Below the pieces are notes generated by a model. The model was not told where the DNA came from, made no database searches, and worked only from the letters and a program-made list of their open reading frames with translations. Positions 1 through 5,144 of a DNA stretch of 5,144 nucleotides are shown in pieces. The DNA is from an uncultured Eubacteriales bacterium (GTDB lineage: Bacteria; Bacillota; Clostridia; Peptostreptococcales; Anaerovoracaceae): NCBI GenBank assembly GCA_910583765.1, contig CAJTYS010000089.1, positions 1-5,144 on the forward strand. The letters are read 5' to 3'. How positions within the stretch are numbered: the stretch's first letter is position 1; each line of letters starts with the position of its first letter. The position numbers were made by a program, and so were the translations under genes.

Positions 1-4
1 TTCC

Positions 5-61
5 AAAACAAAAACCTCCCTGTGCCTTTGACTATAAATCAATATAGTATATTAGGGAGGT
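5..61 (-). terminator. Probable operon terminator with a nested hairpin
   Basis: Read on the minus strand, ACCTCCCT (61-54) is perfectly complementary to AGGGAGGT (21-14), and the second arm runs straight into a T-rich tract (TTTTGTTTT, 13-5). That is the form of a rho-independent terminator for the operon ending with psd, about 145 bases after its stop codon. The 32-base loop is long, but it contains a second perfect 6-bp stem (48-43 with 36-31, 6-base loop), which would close it into a stacked structure. The alternative is a leader or attenuator for a gene beyond the left edge, because AGGGAGG also looks like a ribosome site. Confidence 0.5.
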
Positions 62-204
62 CCTTCGATTATTCGATTCTTTTTCTATTATACAGGAAAT
101 TTAAAAAGCAGGATGAACGGGATCCCCATTGACGCTCACCATCCAGCCGCCCAGTGCTGGCAACCCCAAGATCCCCCAGCGCAGATGGTTTTCTCAGAAA
201 CTCC
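62..204. other. Non-coding stretch between psd and the hairpin
   Basis: No credible gene is seen here. The part nearest psd (about 120-204) is G+C-rich, like the coding DNA, and the part from 62 to 110 is A+T-rich. It holds a minus-strand TATAAT (92-87) without a convincing -35 box, a 7-base direct repeat TTCGATT (64-70 and 72-78), and a 7-base repeat GATCCCC (121-127 and 170-176). None has a supported function. Confidence 0.5.
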
Positions 205-1068
205 TTAAACTGCGGTCCCGATCCGTTCACCGATTTTGACCACGGTTTCCAGGGAATCCGCCGTGTTCTTGAAAAATTCTTCATCCACCCGCGCCCTGCC
301 TTTTTCCAGCAGCAGCACGATAGTAGAGCCTCCATAGAGAAACATCCCCTTTTCTTCTCCTTTGCGGAAACTGCCCGCCTGCTGATGGTTGGCGATCTTT
401 CCCACTAACAGCGCACCTACTTCCACCTGAGTCACCCTGCCAAAATGTCGAGTTTCCATAACTGTGTACTCCCTGCAGTTTTCTTTGTAAATGTCATATC
501 GCCTTAATGCGATGGGCTGTACGGTGTGAAGTTTCCCAGGAAGGAACACATTGCCGCCTTTCGTCCCGTCATCCATATAACAATAGCGATGATAATCGTC
601 CACTCCCAGGCGAAAAATCAGGCAGATCCCCTCTTCATAGCTCCTAGCCAGTTCCTGGTCCCGCAGCAACTCAGCCACAGAATAAGGCGTGCCCTTGATC
701 ATGAATTCCCGCTCCTTGCTAATGGGAAACGCCGATAATTTGGAATCGCAGGGCGCGATCAAACTGTCCGGCCTTTCATCAAAGGAAAACCGCGCTAGCT
801 TGCGGCAGAAAAAATCATTGAAACTCACATATTCCCGCTGTTCGTACTGACTGCGGTCGATCTTGTTGCGTTCTGCGAACCCTGAGATGAACCTGCGTGA
901 AAAGCGGCTGTCCATAAGACGGCCGCACAAACGGGAAACGCCAGGAGACACCAAAAGCTTGAGCACTGCTCTCCCAAGAAAGGAATCGTAAAGGAAGCGC
1001 AGAGCCGCTCCGTCCTCCGCTTTCACAGTCTGCCGCGGACGTCCTGCTTTCTGCCGATCATCCGCCAT
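205..1068 (-). CDS. psd: Phosphatidylserine decarboxylase proenzyme
   Basis: Psd removes CO2 from phosphatidylserine to give phosphatidylethanolamine, completing the branch begun by PssA. The 287-residue proenzyme should cleave itself at Gly247-Ser248 in the YGGST motif (245-249). This would yield a large beta chain and a small alpha chain of about 40 residues, with Ser248 becoming the pyruvoyl cofactor. The self-cleavage triad expected for the family is visible as Asp108 (APCDSK), His160 (DDYHRYC) and Ser248. Other family stretches are FFCRKL (86-91), LPGKLHTVQPIA (176-187) and the C-terminal VKIGERIG (277-284). GGST rather than LGST is common in clostridial enzymes. GAGGA lies 7 bases before the ATG, inside the end of pssA, and the genes overlap by 11 bases. 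There is no signal peptide or clear membrane span, so it is probably a peripheral inner-leaflet protein. It is the last gene of the operon in view, and full length. Confidence 0.96.
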   Translation of the reverse strand: MADDRQKAGRPRQTVKAEDGAALRFLYDSFLGRAVLKLLVSPGVSRLCGRLMDSRFSRRFISGFAERNKIDRSQYEQREYVSFNDFFCRKLARFSFDERPDSLIAPCDSKLSAFPISKEREFMIKGTPYSVAELLRDQELARSYEEGICLIFRLGVDDYHRYCYMDDGTKGGNVFLPGKLHTVQPIALRRYDIYKENCREYTVMETRHFGRVTQVEVGALLVGKIANHQQAGSFRKGEEKGMFLYGGSTIVLLLEKGRARVDEEFFKNTADSLETVVKIGERIGTAV

Positions 1069-1708
1069 AATGAAATCCTCGTATCATGCAGATCACTTCT
1101 AGGACGCCGATCAACACCAGCACCACTGCGGCCCCAGTTCCTGGCTTTTTGATCTGGAATGGAAGGACAAAAGCCAAGGCAATGACCAGCATGCACGCGC
1201 CATACAAAAGGTGAAATTTGATTTCCACAAATTTTCCTGCTATGTAGATCAACGGTATGATCAGCGCCACAGCTGTCACCGGCAGTCCAGTATAAGCCTT
1301 TCGTTTCTCCGGAGTCTTGCTCTGCCGCTCTTCTTCCATCACATTGAAATAAGCCAGACGAGTGAGAGCCGCCATGACATAGATGAAAAACACGAAGACC
1401 GCCAGCCGTTCTGTCATGCCAATGGCATAGCCGATCACAGTGGGCAGCACGCCGAAACAGACTAAATCGCTGAGAGAATCCAGCTGAATCCCAAATCGCT
1501 GCTCTGCCGCGCATCGTTCTTTGGTCCTTGCCACCTTACCATCGAACATATCGCAAAACCCTGAAACCATCAGGCAATACACAGCTGTTTCCACATGTCC
1601 CTGCATGGCCATGTAAATGCCGAACACTGATGAAATCAAAGATAGGTTCGTTAGAATCACAGTGTAATTGTAGTAGCCGATCAATCCAAATTTGTTTGTT
1701 TTATTCAT
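1058..1708 (-). CDS. pssA: CDP-diacylglycerol--serine O-phosphatidyltransferase (phosphatidylserine synthase)
   Basis: This integral membrane enzyme transfers phosphatidate from CDP-diacylglycerol to L-serine, giving phosphatidylserine and CMP. The 216-residue product carries the CDP-alcohol phosphatidyltransferase signature: Asp53, Asp56-Gly57, Ala60-Arg61, Gly73, Asp77 and Asp81, the acidic residues that bind metal and CDP. About six membrane segments are visible, and the later ALTRLAYFN (113-121) plus YTGLPVT (139-145) are typical of bacterial PssA rather than PgsA. The adjacent psd gene makes serine the expected acceptor. The start at 1708 is chosen because AGAGGG lies 6 bases upstream. 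An earlier ATG at 1744 has no ribosome site and would add 12 residues that are not membrane-like. It overlaps the preceding gene by 8 bases and psd by 11. One oddity: the gap between Ala-Arg and Gly73 is 11 residues instead of the usual 8. Confidence 0.94.
   Translation of the reverse strand: MNKTNKFGLIGYYNYTVILTNLSLISSVFGIYMAMQGHVETAVYCLMVSGFCDMFDGKVARTKERCAAEQRFGIQLDSLSDLVCFGVLPTVIGYAIGMTERLAVFVFFIYVMAALTRLAYFNVMEEERQSKTPEKRKAYTGLPVTAVALIIPLIYIAGKFVEIKFHLLYGACMLVIALAFVLPFQIKKPGTGAAVVLVLIGVLEVICMIRGFHYGG
1076..1080 (-). promoter_or_regulatory. Shine-Dalgarno for psd within pssA
   Basis: GAGGA on the minus strand sits 7 bases before the psd ATG (1068-1066), inside the final pssA codons. It fixes the psd start and implies coupling to pssA translation. 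Confidence 0.6.
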
Positions 1709-2774
1709 TTTCTTCCCTCTCTGTTCTTTTTCCCATACACACATGATAAATCAACATATAAATGCCGCACAGCACGAAACATACATAATAGTTGATACCC
1801 CTGGTCAGCAGCATGGCCGGAGCTAAAATTTGAACCGGATACACGCCCTGAAAGAGCAGCAGAAAACTGCCTTCCGAAGCGCCGATGGCTCCAGGAATCG
1901 GCAGGCTATTGACAGCCATTGCCAGTAGGGACTGGAGCGCCACGAACTCCCCATAGCCCATCTGGGATAGGCCAAAGGCCTTGTACACAAACCAGCCGAT
2001 GGAAAAAAACGCGATCCGCTGCAAAAGGTTCCCCACCAGGACAGCCCCCATAAGCAGAGGCTTTTTCTTAACAAATTTGATTCCCGCCTGATAATTTCCA
2101 ATGGAAGAATCAATTTTCTCCAGCTTGTCTTCCTTGCTGCGAATGAAGCGAAAGCGATGCAAAACGCCGACCACCCAGTGCCCTATTTTTCGGATCAAGT
2201 CCTGGGAAAACATGCATAACAGGCATAAAGCGACCAGCAGCAGCTGCAGCGCCATCCCCACTGCGAAAAGGATCTGTAAGAGCGTCCCCGCATGAAGGAA
2301 AAACCGAAATTTCATCACCAGGGCCCATAGTCCCATGAGGATCAGCGATATGGTATACAGCAGGATGTTCACTACCAAAATAGTCGTGGCCTGCGACACT
2401 GGGATCCCATCTCTTGCCATATAATAGGCTGATGCGGGCTGGCCGCCAGTGGCCGAAGGCGTGATAGCTGAAAAGTAAATATCCGAAGCCGCGTAAACGG
2501 TGGCAGAACGAAATCCTGCCTGATGCCCCAAGGCTTTTGCAAAAATTGCTAGGCACTGCCCCTCGATGATCACAAACAGCGCCATGAACACCAATGCCAG
2601 CAGCACATATTTTCCTTCTAAGCCGCGAATGACGCTCCACAAGTAAGAAAACTCCAAATTTCCCGTGATTTTGCGCAGCGTATAAAATGTCAGGAAAATC
2701 AGTACTCCTACAATAGACAGGCTGATGATCTGGTTCTTTTTTCTGCCTCCACAAAATTCCGGCTTCTTTTCCAT
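1701..2774 (-). CDS. Polytopic membrane protein, lysylphosphatidylglycerol synthase TM / flippase-like family (UPF0104)
   Basis: This 357-residue, strongly hydrophobic protein matches the stand-alone membrane-domain family related to the N-terminal flippase half of MprF and to E. coli YbhN. It starts with a basic stretch (RKKNQ, 11-15). Likely membrane segments are about 16-32, 56-77, 128-152, 163-189, 238-264, 275-292, 296-310 and 327-346. Two conserved family loops are present: SAITPSATGGQP with a following AYYM (102-119), and a second around SLPIPGAIGASEG (290-302). A charged stretch (about 207-237) is probably a cytoplasmic loop. The C-terminal aminoacyl-transfer domain of MprF is absent, so it is not itself a lysyl-PG synthase. 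The start is supported by AAAGGTG 8 bases upstream. It sits 3 bases after miaB and overlaps pssA by 8 bases. From family and context I infer a role in moving or handling phospholipids, perhaps the phosphatidylserine or phosphatidylethanolamine made next door; its substrate is unknown. Confidence 0.9.
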   Translation of the reverse strand: MEKKPEFCGGRKKNQIISLSIVGVLIFLTFYTLRKITGNLEFSYLWSVIRGLEGKYVLLALVFMALFVIIEGQCLAIFAKALGHQAGFRSATVYAASDIYFSAITPSATGGQPASAYYMARDGIPVSQATTILVVNILLYTISLILMGLWALVMKFRFFLHAGTLLQILFAVGMALQLLLVALCLLCMFSQDLIRKIGHWVVGVLHRFRFIRSKEDKLEKIDSSIGNYQAGIKFVKKKPLLMGAVLVGNLLQRIAFFSIGWFVYKAFGLSQMGYGEFVALQSLLAMAVNSLPIPGAIGASEGSFLLLFQGVYPVQILAPAMLLTRGINYYVCFVLCGIYMLIYHVCMGKRTEREENE

Positions 2775-2777
2775 GCT

Positions 2778-4115
2778 CTACGCACCTTTCCACACTGAAA
2801 CGACTTCACCCTCCAGGCTGAATGTCTTCCCCACAGTAACCTTTACTGGCACGATCTTGCCCACCAGATCAGGACTCCCCTGAAAATTAATGAGCTTGAA
2901 TCCCTCTGTGCGTCCCGTGTAAGTCAAACAGTTGTTTTTGCTGGTCCCCTCCACCAGCACCTGTTCCACCCGCCCCACATGGGCAGCATTTTTTTTAGCG
3001 GAAACACGGTTCACTGTCTCCACCAGGCGGTTGAACCGTTCATGCTTGACCGCCTCTGGGATCTGCTCTTCATAATGCTCTGCAGGCGTCCCCCGCCTGA
3101 TGGAATATAGGAAGGTGAACGCGGAATCGTATTCCACGGTTTCCACCAAATTCAGGGTTTCCTGGAAATCCTCTTCTGTTTCTCCCGGGAATCCTACGAT
3201 GATGTCCGTGCTGACGGCGATCTCCGGCACAGCGGCTTTCAGCTTTTGGATGATACCCAAGTAGTCCTCTTTCGTATATTTGCGGTTCATCCGCTCCAAT
3301 ATCCTGCTGCTGCCAGACTGCACTGGAAGATGGATGTGACCGCACAGCTTTTCGCAGTCCACATAAGCCTGGATCAGCTTGTCTGACAGATCCTTTGGGT
3401 GGGACGTCATGAAGCGGATCCGCTTCAAATCCGAAATCTGATTCAACTGGTACAGCAGCCCTGTAAAGTCCGTTTCCTCGTCTCCCCGGTAAGAGTTCAC
3501 ATTTTGACCCAGCAGCGTCACTTCCCGCACCCCATCCGCGATCAGGCGCTTCACTTCTTCCAGGATATCCTCCGGCTTTCTGCTCCGCTCCCGTCCCCTG
3601 GTGTAGGGCACAATGCAATACGTGCAGAAATTATTGCATCCATACATGATGTTCACAAAAGCCTTATGTTTGTACAGGCGTTTGGCCGGCAGCCCTTCTA
3701 CGATGTCACCGCCATCTTCCCAGACATCCACGATCTTTTCTTTTTCCGCCATCACGCTTTCCAGCAGCTGAGGGAATCGGTGGATGTTATGGGTGCCGAA
3801 GATAATGTCCACCCAAGGGTATTTGCTCTTGATGCTGTCAATGACATGCTGCTGCTGCATCATGCACCCGCAGACACAGACCGTGAAGTCTGGATTGCTT
3901 TCTTTGATCTTTTTCAGCTGCCCTAATGTGCCAAAGAATCGCTTATCCGCGTTTTCCCTGACACTGCAGGTATTGATGATGGCCACGTCTGCCTCGTCTC
4001 GCTGCGGGCTTTCAGAAAACCCCCGTTCTGTCAGCATGCCGGCAATGGTCTCTGAATCGTGCTCATTCATCTGACAGCCAAAGGTGGTGATATGATATGT
4101 TTTATCCCTGTTCAT
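2778..4115 (-). CDS. miaB: tRNA-2-methylthio-N6-dimethylallyladenosine synthase MiaB (radical SAM methylthiotransferase)
   Basis: MiaB converts i6A37 to ms2i6A37 in tRNAs that read codons starting with U, after MiaA has added the isopentenyl group. The 445-residue product has the three family domains. The N-terminal UPF0004 domain carries its auxiliary iron-sulfur cluster cysteines at Cys14 (TFGCQMN), Cys50 (NTCSVREN) and Cys84 (CGCMMQQ). The radical SAM core has CxxxCxxC at Cys160, Cys164 and Cys167, followed by PYTRGRERSR. A C-terminal TRAM RNA-binding domain covers roughly residues 376-443. The exact TFGCQMNEHDSE and GCNNFCTYC wording favours MiaB over its relatives MtaB and RimO. The start at 4115 is preceded by GGGGAGAG, with 9-11 bases of spacing. 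A longer ATG at 4160 would add 15 unconserved-looking residues inside gpsA, but cannot be excluded. The TAG stop lies 3 bases before the next ATG. This is the only non-lipid gene in the cluster, and miaA is not visible here. Confidence 0.97.
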   Translation of the reverse strand: MNRDKTYHITTFGCQMNEHDSETIAGMLTERGFSESPQRDEADVAIINTCSVRENADKRFFGTLGQLKKIKESNPDFTVCVCGCMMQQQHVIDSIKSKYPWVDIIFGTHNIHRFPQLLESVMAEKEKIVDVWEDGGDIVEGLPAKRLYKHKAFVNIMYGCNNFCTYCIVPYTRGRERSRKPEDILEEVKRLIADGVREVTLLGQNVNSYRGDEETDFTGLLYQLNQISDLKRIRFMTSHPKDLSDKLIQAYVDCEKLCGHIHLPVQSGSSRILERMNRKYTKEDYLGIIQKLKAAVPEIAVSTDIIVGFPGETEEDFQETLNLVETVEYDSAFTFLYSIRRGTPAEHYEEQIPEAVKHERFNRLVETVNRVSAKKNAAHVGRVEQVLVEGTSKNNCLTYTGRTEGFKLINFQGSPDLVGKIVPVKVTVGKTFSLEGEVVSVWKGA

Positions 4116-5097
4116 GCTTTTTGTCTCTCCCCATGAGCAGCTCCACTGCGTCTTTGGCATTGGCCTTTCCCTTGATCACCTGATACAGTTGGTCCGTGAT
4201 CGGCATCTCCACGCCTTCCCGCTTTGCCAGATCATAGGCCGCTTCCGTAGTGAACATGCCTTCCACTACCATGCCTACTTTCTGGGTCGCTTCCTCAGGC
4301 GCCATGCCTTCACCAATCATGATGCCGCATCGCCGGTTCCTGGAATGCATGCTGGTGCAGGTGACGATCAGATCCCCTACGCCGGTGAGCCCCGCGAAGG
4401 TGGCAGGATCAGCCCCCAGCTTGATGCCTAGACGCTTGATCTCCGCCAGCCCCCTGGTCATCAAGGCTGCCTTGGCATTGTCGCCAAATCCCATGCCATC
4501 GGAGATCCCCGCGCCCAGAGCAATGATATTTTTCAGCGCACCGCCCAGCTCCACGCCCACCACGTCTTCTGTGGTGTAGACCCTGAATCGCTCTGTCATG
4601 AAGATCTCCTGCGCCTCTTCTGCCAGCTTCAAATCCTTGGAAGCCACGGCCACTGTGGTAGGAAGGTTCCTGCCCACTTCTTCTGCGTGGGAAGGGCCTG
4701 ACAGCACCACATACCTTGCCTCCGGCAGCTGCTGAAACGCGATTTCCGACATGCGCAGCAGGGTCTTTTGCTCAATCCCTTTTGCCACGTTCACCAGCAG
4801 CATTTCCGGCTTCAAATAAGGCACGGCGTTTTCCAAGGCGCTCCTAAAATGCTGAGCAGGCGCGGAAAACAGGATCACATCCGCGTCTTTCATGGTTTCT
4901 TCCAAGGACTTCCCTACTTGCAGCTTTTCATGGAATTTGATGTCCGGTAAATACCGCGCGTTTTCTCTGTTTGCCTCCAGCTCTTCCAGATGCTGAGGAT
5001 CCACGTCCCAGATCTTCACTTCATGGCCTTTTCCGCTGAGCACCAGTGCCAATGCGGTTCCCCAGCTTCCTGCCCCGATTATGCCTATTTTTTTCAT
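4102..5097 (-). CDS. gpsA: NAD(P)+-dependent glycerol-3-phosphate dehydrogenase GpsA
   Basis: This cytosolic enzyme interconverts dihydroxyacetone phosphate and sn-glycerol 3-phosphate with NAD(P)H, supplying the backbone of all glycerophospholipids. The 331-residue product has the normal family length and no gaps. The Rossmann motif GAGSWG is at residues 8-13, right after the start MKKIGII. Family landmarks follow in order: AKG (105-107), SGPSHAEE (133-140), ELGGALKN with the expected active-site Lys189, GISDGMGFGDN (197-207), and GVGDL with Asp242 followed by SMHSRNRR (249-256), which belongs to the substrate pocket. The ATG at 5097 was chosen because the glycine-rich motif begins at residue 8 and a Shine-Dalgarno lies 9 bases upstream. 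The TAA stop (4104-4102) overlaps the start of miaB by 14 bases. It is the first complete gene of the visible operon and shares the lipid theme with pssA and psd. The assignment is secure. Confidence 0.97.
   Translation of the reverse strand: MKKIGIIGAGSWGTALALVLSGKGHEVKIWDVDPQHLEELEANRENARYLPDIKFHEKLQVGKSLEETMKDADVILFSAPAQHFRSALENAVPYLKPEMLLVNVAKGIEQKTLLRMSEIAFQQLPEARYVVLSGPSHAEEVGRNLPTTVAVASKDLKLAEEAQEIFMTERFRVYTTEDVVGVELGGALKNIIALGAGISDGMGFGDNAKAALMTRGLAEIKRLGIKLGADPATFAGLTGVGDLIVTCTSMHSRNRRCGIMIGEGMAPEEATQKVGMVVEGMFTTEAAYDLAKREGVEMPITDQLYQVIKGKANAKDAVELLMGRDKKHEQG
4125..4132 (-). promoter_or_regulatory. Shine-Dalgarno for miaB inside the gpsA 3' end
   Basis: The minus-strand sequence GGGGAGAG precedes the miaB ATG (4115-4113) by 9 bases. 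It lies within the last codons of gpsA, so ribosomes finishing gpsA would pass over it. This fits coupled translation and supports the 4115 start. Confidence 0.5.
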
Positions 5098-5102
5098 TTT
5101 TA

Positions 5103-5144
5103 TTATCCGCCTTTCTGCGAAAGGCACCAATGCGTCATGAAACG
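5103..5144 (-). CDS. Possible 3' end of an unidentified upstream gene
   Basis: One minus-strand frame is open from the window edge for 13 codons and stops at TAA (5105-5103), five bases before the gpsA ATG. The gpsA Shine-Dalgarno would lie inside its last codons, the same packing seen at the other junctions of this operon. The 13 residues (ending QKGG) are too few to identify a family. In many Firmicutes the gene before gpsA is plsY (acyl-phosphate glycerol-3-phosphate acyltransferase) or der, so either would fit, but this is inference from known gene order only. Another frame stops at TGA (5137-5135) and could equally be the true gene end. Confidence 0.25.
   Translation of the reverse strand, partial: RFMTHWCLSQKGG
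5107..5113 (-). promoter_or_regulatory. Shine-Dalgarno that sets the gpsA start
   Basis: On the minus strand the sequence AAGGCGG sits 9 bases before the ATG at 5097-5095. It is one mismatch from AAGGAGG. It supports that ATG over the longer in-frame TTG start at 5130, which would add 11 residues ahead of the Rossmann fold. Confidence 0.6.

Noticed and set aside
28..53. Plus-strand promoter TTGACT ... TATATT
   Set aside because: The spacing is only 14 bases, and no plus-strand gene follows.
87..115. Minus-strand promoter with TATAAT at 92-87
   Set aside because: The hexamer 17 bases upstream (CATCCT) does not resemble TTGACA, and the TG is not in the extended -10 position. TATAAT can occur by chance in this A+T-rich stretch.
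101..142. Thirteen-codon minus-strand frame (MVSVNGDPVHPAF) after psd
   Set aside because: GGGCGG lies close upstream, but spacing to the ATG is only about 4 bases, the peptide is tiny, and nothing supports expression.
143..161. CCAGC / GCTGG inverted repeat as the psd terminator
   Set aside because: The stem is short (5 bp), no T tract follows on the minus strand, and the hairpin at 14-61 is a much better candidate.
201..207. TAAGGAG overlapping the psd stop codon, looking like a ribosome site for a following gene
   Set aside because: No ATG, GTG or TTG lies at a usable distance downstream, so it serves no visible gene.
69..335. Minus-strand open frame of 88 codons overlapping the end of psd and running past it
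   Set aside because: It is an out-of-frame shadow of psd in its first part, has no family resemblance, and has no ribosome site that would beat psd. Its extension past the psd stop shows no conserved motif.
3070..3618. Long alternative minus-strand frame (182 codons) inside miaB, and similar ones inside pssA, the flippase-like gene and gpsA
   Set aside because: All lie within genes of firm identity, read out of frame, and have low-complexity or irregular composition with no family motifs.

Overview
This window carries five genes, all on the minus strand and all reading from right to left. It looks like part of one tightly packed operon from a Gram-positive anaerobe of the class Clostridia. 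That placement is inferred from the style of the encoded proteins (GGST-type phosphatidylserine decarboxylase, clostridial-style MiaB and PssA), the strong Shine-Dalgarno sequences and the gene overlaps. Base composition is roughly half G+C by eye. I cannot fix the family or genus; a gut-type Lachnospiraceae-like or Anaerovorax-like lineage is a guess.

In transcription order the layout is as follows. A possible last few codons of an unidentified upstream gene lie at 5103-5144. gpsA (4102-5097) encodes glycerol-3-phosphate dehydrogenase. miaB (2778-4115) encodes the tRNA methylthiotransferase. A multi-pass membrane protein of the lysylphosphatidylglycerol-synthase transmembrane / flippase-like family lies at 1701-2774. 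pssA (1058-1708) encodes CDP-diacylglycerol--serine O-phosphatidyltransferase. psd (205-1068) encodes phosphatidylserine decarboxylase. Consecutive genes overlap by 14, 8 and 11 bases or are separated by 3 bases, so translational coupling is likely. The last 204 bases, downstream of psd, hold no convincing gene. They end in an inverted repeat followed by a T-rich run on the minus strand, probably the operon terminator.

Four of the five genes form a membrane-lipid theme. GpsA makes the sn-glycerol 3-phosphate backbone. PssA makes phosphatidylserine from CDP-diacylglycerol and serine, and Psd decarboxylates it to phosphatidylethanolamine. The polytopic protein between them is a plausible lipid translocator by family and position. 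MiaB (ms2i6A37 tRNA modification) is the functional outsider.

I see no mobile element, CRISPR array, tRNA or rRNA, and no clear sign of a new system. The most worthwhile leads are the flippase-like protein inserted into a phosphatidylethanolamine operon and the nested hairpin at the left edge.
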